Shown piece after piece: positions 33,399 through 37,048 of a DNA stretch of 37,048 nucleotides. This DNA comes from Deltaproteobacteria bacterium tcs-42. GTDB lineage: Bacteria; Desulfobacterota; Desulfuromonadia; Desulfuromonadales; Geopsychrobacteraceae. Each line of letters starts with the position of its first letter. Position 1 is the stretch's first letter. The translations under genes and the position numbers were made by a program. The notes under the pieces were generated by a model, which had not been told where the DNA came from, searched no databases, and was given only the letters and a program-made list of their open reading frames with translations. Location of the stretch: the NCBI GenBank assembly GCA_002049545.1, contig LLYT01000018.1:1-37048 (forward strand), written 5' to 3'.

Positions 33399-33436
33399 GA
33401 CAAAAGGCCAACCATTTTATCGGTTGACCTTTTGTC
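33399..33436. terminator. Bidirectional terminator upstream of prfB
   Basis: GACAAAAGG..CAACC pairs with GGTTG..CCTTTTGTC over an 8-base loop (ATTTTATC). The T/A tracts within the arms permit function in both directions. It probably stops the TRAP operon transcript before prfB. Confidence 0.75.
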
Positions 33437-33460
33437 GGCAAAATGATTGCAGCAATTATT

Positions 33461-33605
33461 GTAACTATTCACCACCACTATTGATAGGGGCTTGTGGTAC
33501 CCATGGAAAGGGCGTCTGTCGCCATGGACGGCGACAGTCGAACGGCCATGGACGGCGCAAAGTGGCCCTTGGAATGGGTGCCTCAAGGCATTGCTGAACA
33601 GTTAC
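33461..33605 (+). mobile_element. MITE family B, copy 3
   Basis: A complete 145-bp copy, GTAACTATTCACCACC to GCTGAACAGTTAC. It is flanked by a perfect 8-bp duplication CAATTATT (33453-33460 and 33606-33613). The right duplication ends at the base before the TRAP permease stop codon (33614). Confidence 0.96.
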
Positions 33606-33613
33606 CAATTATT

Positions 33614-35698
33614 TTAAGCAGTCACAACAGTATCCACATCTGCCCCCTGAGTCGGTCGCCGATTGTATATGAAAATCCCAACCAGGACAACCAGACCGGC
33701 CAGATGCACCCACCAGACGGTCGGCCACAACAGGGCTGCCGCTGCGGCGAGCGTCACGAGACGCAACAGAAGATTAAGTTTATTCTCCATAAACCCCTCG
33801 ATCCCCGCGGCAAATGCATAAAGACCGAATACAGCAAAGAAGAAGATCATAAACACCTGATCCAGGGAACCACCGACTAAAGGGGTATAAGCAAGCAACA
33901 GTGGCACAACATATAGCCCTTTTGCCACCTTCCACGATTGAATCCCCGTTTCCATCGGCTTGGTACCGGCGATTGCAGCTCCGGTAAAAGCAGCAAGGGC
34001 AACTGGTGGGGTCACGTTAGAGTCCTGACTGAGCCAGAATACAATCAGATGGGCCGATAACAAACCATACATCAGAGTATGTTCGCTGAGCATCGATTCA
34101 CGCACCGCACTGATCAAGTCAATCGGCACGGAATCAATAATAGCGCGTGCTGCCGCATGGTTCATCGGATTGCCGATTTCGGCCAGATGTTCCGGCGCAG
34201 CAAGCATGAAAATCGCTTTTGCGGTTTCGCTCACCTGCCCCTTAGCCAAAGCCTCGACCAACAGACCATCAGAGATCAGACCGTGCAGAGCTGGAGCAGA
34301 CAGCGTCCCGAGTACAATGTAGGCCGCAGTGACCGGCAGCCCCATACCAAGTACCAGAGAGGCCAGAGCCACCAGGATGATTGCGATTACCATACTGTGC
34401 CCCGCCCACTCGGTAATCATCAGTGAAAAAGTATTACCAATCCCGGCGGTCGCAATAACATTGACAATCAGACCAACGGCACAAAGCAATATGGCTGTCA
34501 TCACCATATTTTTTGCCCCCATCGCCATCGCCTCAATCACGGCCTTCAACCCCATTTTATTGGGACTGAACCAGGATGAAACAACGACTGCGACAATACT
34601 GATTCCAGCCGCATAGGTTGGTGTAAAACCATAAATCAACAGGACGATAAGAACCCCGATCGGCGCCAGGAAAACTATCCCCCCTTTTTTCAGAACGTCA
34701 ACTGCAGAAACCCTCTCATTATCAAGCGCCGCAACAAAGCTGCGTTTGGCCTCGATCCTGACAAAAAAAGCCACTGTTACAAAATAGAGGATCGCCGGGA
34801 GAATAGCGACCAGCACGATGGTGTTATAGGAGATCTGGGTATAGGTCGCCATGATAAAAGCGCCTGCACCCATGATGGGTGGCATCAGTTGTCCACCGGT
34901 TGATGCTGCAGCTTCAGTTCCTGCAGCAAACTTAGCGGGAAACCCCGCTTTTTTCATCAGTGGGATGGTAATAACCCCGGTTGAAGCTGTATTGGCGACA
35001 GCGGAACCGGAAATCGTCCCCATCAAACCGGAAGCCATAACCGCAACCAATCCAGGGCCACCGACCATTCTTCCAGCGACAGCACGCGCCAGATCAATGA
35101 CAAACTCCCCAGCCCCGGAGCGCAACAAAAATGCGCCAAAAAGGATAAACATAAAAACATAGGTAGAAGAAATTCGAGCAATGGTACCAAACAAGGCATC
35201 ATCACCGTAAATACTACGGAACAAAATTGTTTCGGCACTCAACCCGGCAAATTTAAAAACTCCGGGAACCAAAGGTCCCCACCAACCGACATAAGTCAGG
35301 GCAATAATGATCAACACCGGGATGAACCAACCTGCCACCCGACGAGTAAATTCGAGAGCACAGAGGATCAGAATAATCCCGACAACCCATTCTATGCTCG
35401 ACAGGCTCACACCACGGGCATAAATAGCATCTTCCATCCCGATCATATAAACAGCTGATCCGGCAGCTAACAGTCCCAGAACAATATCGGAGACACGCCA
35501 CACAGCTGCACCATCTTTTTTCAATGGATAAATTAGTGCTGCAAGCAGAGCAAATCCGGCAAAATGGAGCGCATTCTGCAAGAGTGTCGGCAGCACAGCC
35601 ACAACATTAAACCAGATATGCAACACCGATATTGCAACACCAAGAATCAGCAATATCTTTGTATGGAGTGGATGATCATCAGTTTCGGTTGTTGTCAT
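33614..35698 (-). CDS. TRAP transporter permease, fused 4TM/12TM (TAXI type)
   Basis: The 694-residue protein is highly hydrophobic, with about 17-18 membrane segments. It begins with a small-subunit-like part (about 15-135), continues with the DctM-like core containing GDDALFGTIARISSTYVFMFILF, GPGLVAVMASGLMGTISGSA, AAASTGGQLMPPIMGAGAFIM and LGMGLPVTAAYIVLGTL, and ends in extra helices. This fused architecture is typical of TRAP permeases that work with TAXI receptors. It uses an ion gradient to import an organic acid or similar solute delivered by the receptor encoded upstream. GGAGAA precedes the ATG at 35698. A MITE lies directly after the stop codon. Confidence 0.94.
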   Translation of the reverse strand: MTTTETDDHPLHTKILLILGVAISVLHIWFNVVAVLPTLLQNALHFAGFALLAALIYPLKKDGAAVWRVSDIVLGLLAAGSAVYMIGMEDAIYARGVSLSSIEWVVGIILILCALEFTRRVAGWFIPVLIIIALTYVGWWGPLVPGVFKFAGLSAETILFRSIYGDDALFGTIARISSTYVFMFILFGAFLLRSGAGEFVIDLARAVAGRMVGGPGLVAVMASGLMGTISGSAVANTASTGVITIPLMKKAGFPAKFAAGTEAAASTGGQLMPPIMGAGAFIMATYTQISYNTIVLVAILPAILYFVTVAFFVRIEAKRSFVAALDNERVSAVDVLKKGGIVFLAPIGVLIVLLIYGFTPTYAAGISIVAVVVSSWFSPNKMGLKAVIEAMAMGAKNMVMTAILLCAVGLIVNVIATAGIGNTFSLMITEWAGHSMVIAIILVALASLVLGMGLPVTAAYIVLGTLSAPALHGLISDGLLVEALAKGQVSETAKAIFMLAAPEHLAEIGNPMNHAAARAIIDSVPIDLISAVRESMLSEHTLMYGLLSAHLIVFWLSQDSNVTPPVALAAFTGAAIAGTKPMETGIQSWKVAKGLYVVPLLLAYTPLVGGSLDQVFMIFFFAVFGLYAFAAGIEGFMENKLNLLLRLVTLAAAAALLWPTVWWVHLAGLVVLVGIFIYNRRPTQGADVDTVVTA

Positions 35699-35716
35699 GA
35701 CATTAATTCTCCAGGC

Positions 35717-35754
35717 AAAAAAACGGCCACCCCATGAGTCAGTCGGGGTGGCCG
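35717..35754 (-). terminator. Attenuating terminator between TAXI receptor and permease
   Basis: On the minus strand a perfect 10-bp stem (CGGCCACCCC / GGGGTGGCCG) is followed by seven Ts (35717-35723 as A on plus). It lies between two genes of one operon, so it should reduce permease relative to receptor. Confidence 0.9.
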
Positions 35755-35767
35755 CTGAAACAGCTAC

Positions 35768-36802
35768 TTAATTAGCAATCAGATGAGCCGGGATCTTGAT
35801 ACCAACTTCTTTGTAATACTTGGCTGCACCAGGATGCAGGGGCATTGGCAAACCGGCAATCGCACTTTCAATCGCCATAGCTTTGGTTGCACCATGAATA
35901 GCATTCAGAAACGGCAGGTTTTCGTAAACTGTTTTGGTAATCCGATAAACAGCATCTTCATCAATATCGGCACGAACGGCCAGGAAATTTGGCTGGGCAA
36001 TCGTATTGATGTCTTTTTCCTGCCCTGGATAGGTTCCGGCTGCAATAACTTTACGGGTCCACAGGTTGCGGCCACCATCAGCCTGTTTCATCTGCTCATC
36101 GGTAAAGTCAAGAACCGTAATTTTATCAGCACCCATGGCTGCCATAGCTTTAGTTACAGCGCTGACTGGAGCACCCGCCGGGGTTCCCATTCCGGCAACC
36201 TGACCATTCTGCAGAGCGTCAGCAGAGGGACCATAACCAACATGAACAAGATCATAATCGGTGTTGATATCGATACCCAGATTACCCAGCAACACGGTAT
36301 TAGAGCCAATAGTACCGGAATTTTTCTTGCCCAGAGCCATGGCCTGCCCTTTTAAACCAACCAGATCGGCAACGGTACCGGTTTTGGCAAACTTTTTCAA
36401 AATAGTAAAATGCTCAACGTTCTGCCACAACATAGAGACAGAGCGCAGTTCTTTCTGTGGGCCGGCACTGGCAATCGGCCCCGTCCCATTCCAGGCATAG
36501 GAACCATAAAGGCCCTGCATAATTGCAAACTGAACTTCATTGTCGCGCAGCAGCTTTACGTTTTCACCCGAACCAGCCGAATTGATGGCCGACATACCAA
36601 TTTTCTGCTTTGGCTGCAGCTTGACCTTTACGACTGTTGAAAGGGCAACGCCGACTGGATAATAGGTACCACCGGTCGATGCTGTAGCGAGCAGGTAGTT
36701 ACGCTCTTTTGGAGCAGCTTGAACGGTTGCAACAGAACTGAATACCATAGCGGCTGCAACAACAAAAAACGTGATGTGCCTGAAACTTTTAACGATTGAC
36801 AT
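35768..36802 (-). CDS. TAXI-family TRAP solute receptor
   Basis: The 344-residue protein has a signal peptide (1-29, cleavage at VQA-A) and the TAXI signature LLATASTGGTYYPVGVALST at the mature N-terminus, then NSAGSGENVKLLRDNEVQFA, VGYGPSADALQNGQVAGMG and PMPLHPGAAKYYKEVGI at the end. TAXI proteins are periplasmic binding proteins for small organic acids such as glutamate or 2-oxoglutarate; the ligand cannot be assigned. AAGGAGG lies 6-7 bp before the ATG. MITE B4 begins 34 bp upstream of the start codon, so the native promoter is displaced or lies within the insertion. Confidence 0.95.
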   Translation of the reverse strand: MSIVKSFRHITFFVVAAAMVFSSVATVQAAPKERNYLLATASTGGTYYPVGVALSTVVKVKLQPKQKIGMSAINSAGSGENVKLLRDNEVQFAIMQGLYGSYAWNGTGPIASAGPQKELRSVSMLWQNVEHFTILKKFAKTGTVADLVGLKGQAMALGKKNSGTIGSNTVLLGNLGIDINTDYDLVHVGYGPSADALQNGQVAGMGTPAGAPVSAVTKAMAAMGADKITVLDFTDEQMKQADGGRNLWTRKVIAAGTYPGQEKDINTIAQPNFLAVRADIDEDAVYRITKTVYENLPFLNAIHGATKAMAIESAIAGLPMPLHPGAAKYYKEVGIKIPAHLIAN

Positions 36803-36835
36803 TTTGTCCTCCTTGATTCCGGGTTAATGAAATTT

Positions 36836-36899
36836 GCAACTATTCACCACCACTACTGATAGGGGCTTGTGGTACCCATGGAAAGGGCGTCTGTCGCCA
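36836..36899 (+). mobile_element. MITE family B, copy 4, interrupted
   Basis: The first 64 bases of family B, from GCAACTATTCACCACC to CTGTCGCCA, then abrupt replacement by a group II intron end. The break is at the CTGTCGCC / GGCGACAG hairpin. The right half should lie beyond the window. Confidence 0.9.
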
Positions 36900-37048
36900 G
36901 TAGAGTAGAGAGCAACCCAGCCACATTTCACTGAATTGCTCCCCCTCGTCAAACCGGACATGCGGTTTTCTCGCATCCGGCTTTCCTATTGTCTTCTCAT
37001 CATTACTATCAGGGAAGCCTGCTATAATCGCACCAGCCCTAAGTTTCC
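36900..37048 (-). mobile_element. Group II intron 3' end (domains V and VI), partial
   Basis: Read on the minus strand, a 34-nt segment (36951-36984) has the domain V form: AAAGCCGGATGCG / CGCATGTCCGGTTT with an AGC triad, a GAAAA-type loop and a two-base bulge. A domain VI-like stem follows (GAGCAA at 36910-36915 with TTGCTC at 36936-36941 on plus), then CTCTAC at the 3' boundary, fitting the YAY intron end. The reverse transcriptase gene, if present, is off the window. Confidence 0.75.

Noticed and set aside
35783-36355. Plus-strand open frame of 190 codons
   Set aside because: It is antisense to the TAXI receptor, which has a signal peptide and family motifs.
33461-36899. TRAP operon as a composite transposon
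   Set aside because: B3 has its own perfect 8-bp duplication, so it moved alone; no transposase is encoded in either copy.

Overview
The window looks like a chromosomal segment of a Gram-negative, probably anaerobic bacterium of the Desulfuromonadales type (Desulfobacterota). The inference rests on gene content: a hybrid sensor kinase with a periplasmic binding protein, a TAXI/TRAP system, outer-membrane proteins, a DUF1858 protein, a dihydroorotate-dehydrogenase-like protein, alanine dehydrogenase and arginase. No rRNA, tRNA or CRISPR array was seen.

Bases 1 to about 6350 are accessory DNA dominated by toxin-antitoxin families. There is the 3' end of a HepT-type toxin gene, then three compact modules (ParD-like/RelE, DUF4160/DUF2442, RelB/RelE), each separated by an imperfect palindromic attC-like site. 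A truncated antisense higA-like antitoxin follows, cut by a 69-bp inverted-repeat mini-element, and then a solitary HipA-type kinase (HipH/YjjJ-like). Past the Mg transporter gene mgtE lie half of a MITE (family A) and a fragment of a Fic-fold gene. I read the 400-2640 stretch as integron cassettes without an integrase in view (CALIN-like), later eroded by small mobile elements.

Bases 6355 to 21207 hold housekeeping and envelope genes. They include a YfaZ-type outer-membrane protein, a DHOD-like enzyme behind a strong promoter, and a five-gene minus-strand cluster (LolA-like periplasmic protein, two FtsX-type permeases, an ABC ATPase, an outer-membrane barrel) that looks like a dedicated inner-to-outer-membrane export route. 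Next come a YkgJ-type cysteine-cluster protein, rmuC, a lemA-TPM-TPM cluster, and the minus-strand run sfsA-tmcAL-DUF1858. An A-family MITE carrying a nested B-family MITE separates sfsA from the next gene.

Bases 21303 to 33302 encode an acyl-CoA synthetase, a truncated Cache sensor, alanine dehydrogenase with a divergent Lrp regulator, arginase, and a two-gene unit of a tandem-duplicated substrate-binding protein plus hybrid histidine kinase. They also encode a dNMP-kinase-like protein and prfB with its programmed +1 frameshift.

Bases 33461 to 37048 contain a TAXI-type TRAP operon (solute receptor, attenuating terminator, fused permease) bracketed by two B-family MITEs. The outer one is interrupted by the 3' end of a group II intron that runs off the window.

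Two MITE families explain much of the intergenic DNA. Family A is about 167 bp with CTAG-bounded inverted ends. Family B is 145-146 bp with 8-bp target duplications. B copies sit in the ald-lrp control region, directly after the TRAP stop codon, and just upstream of the TAXI gene.
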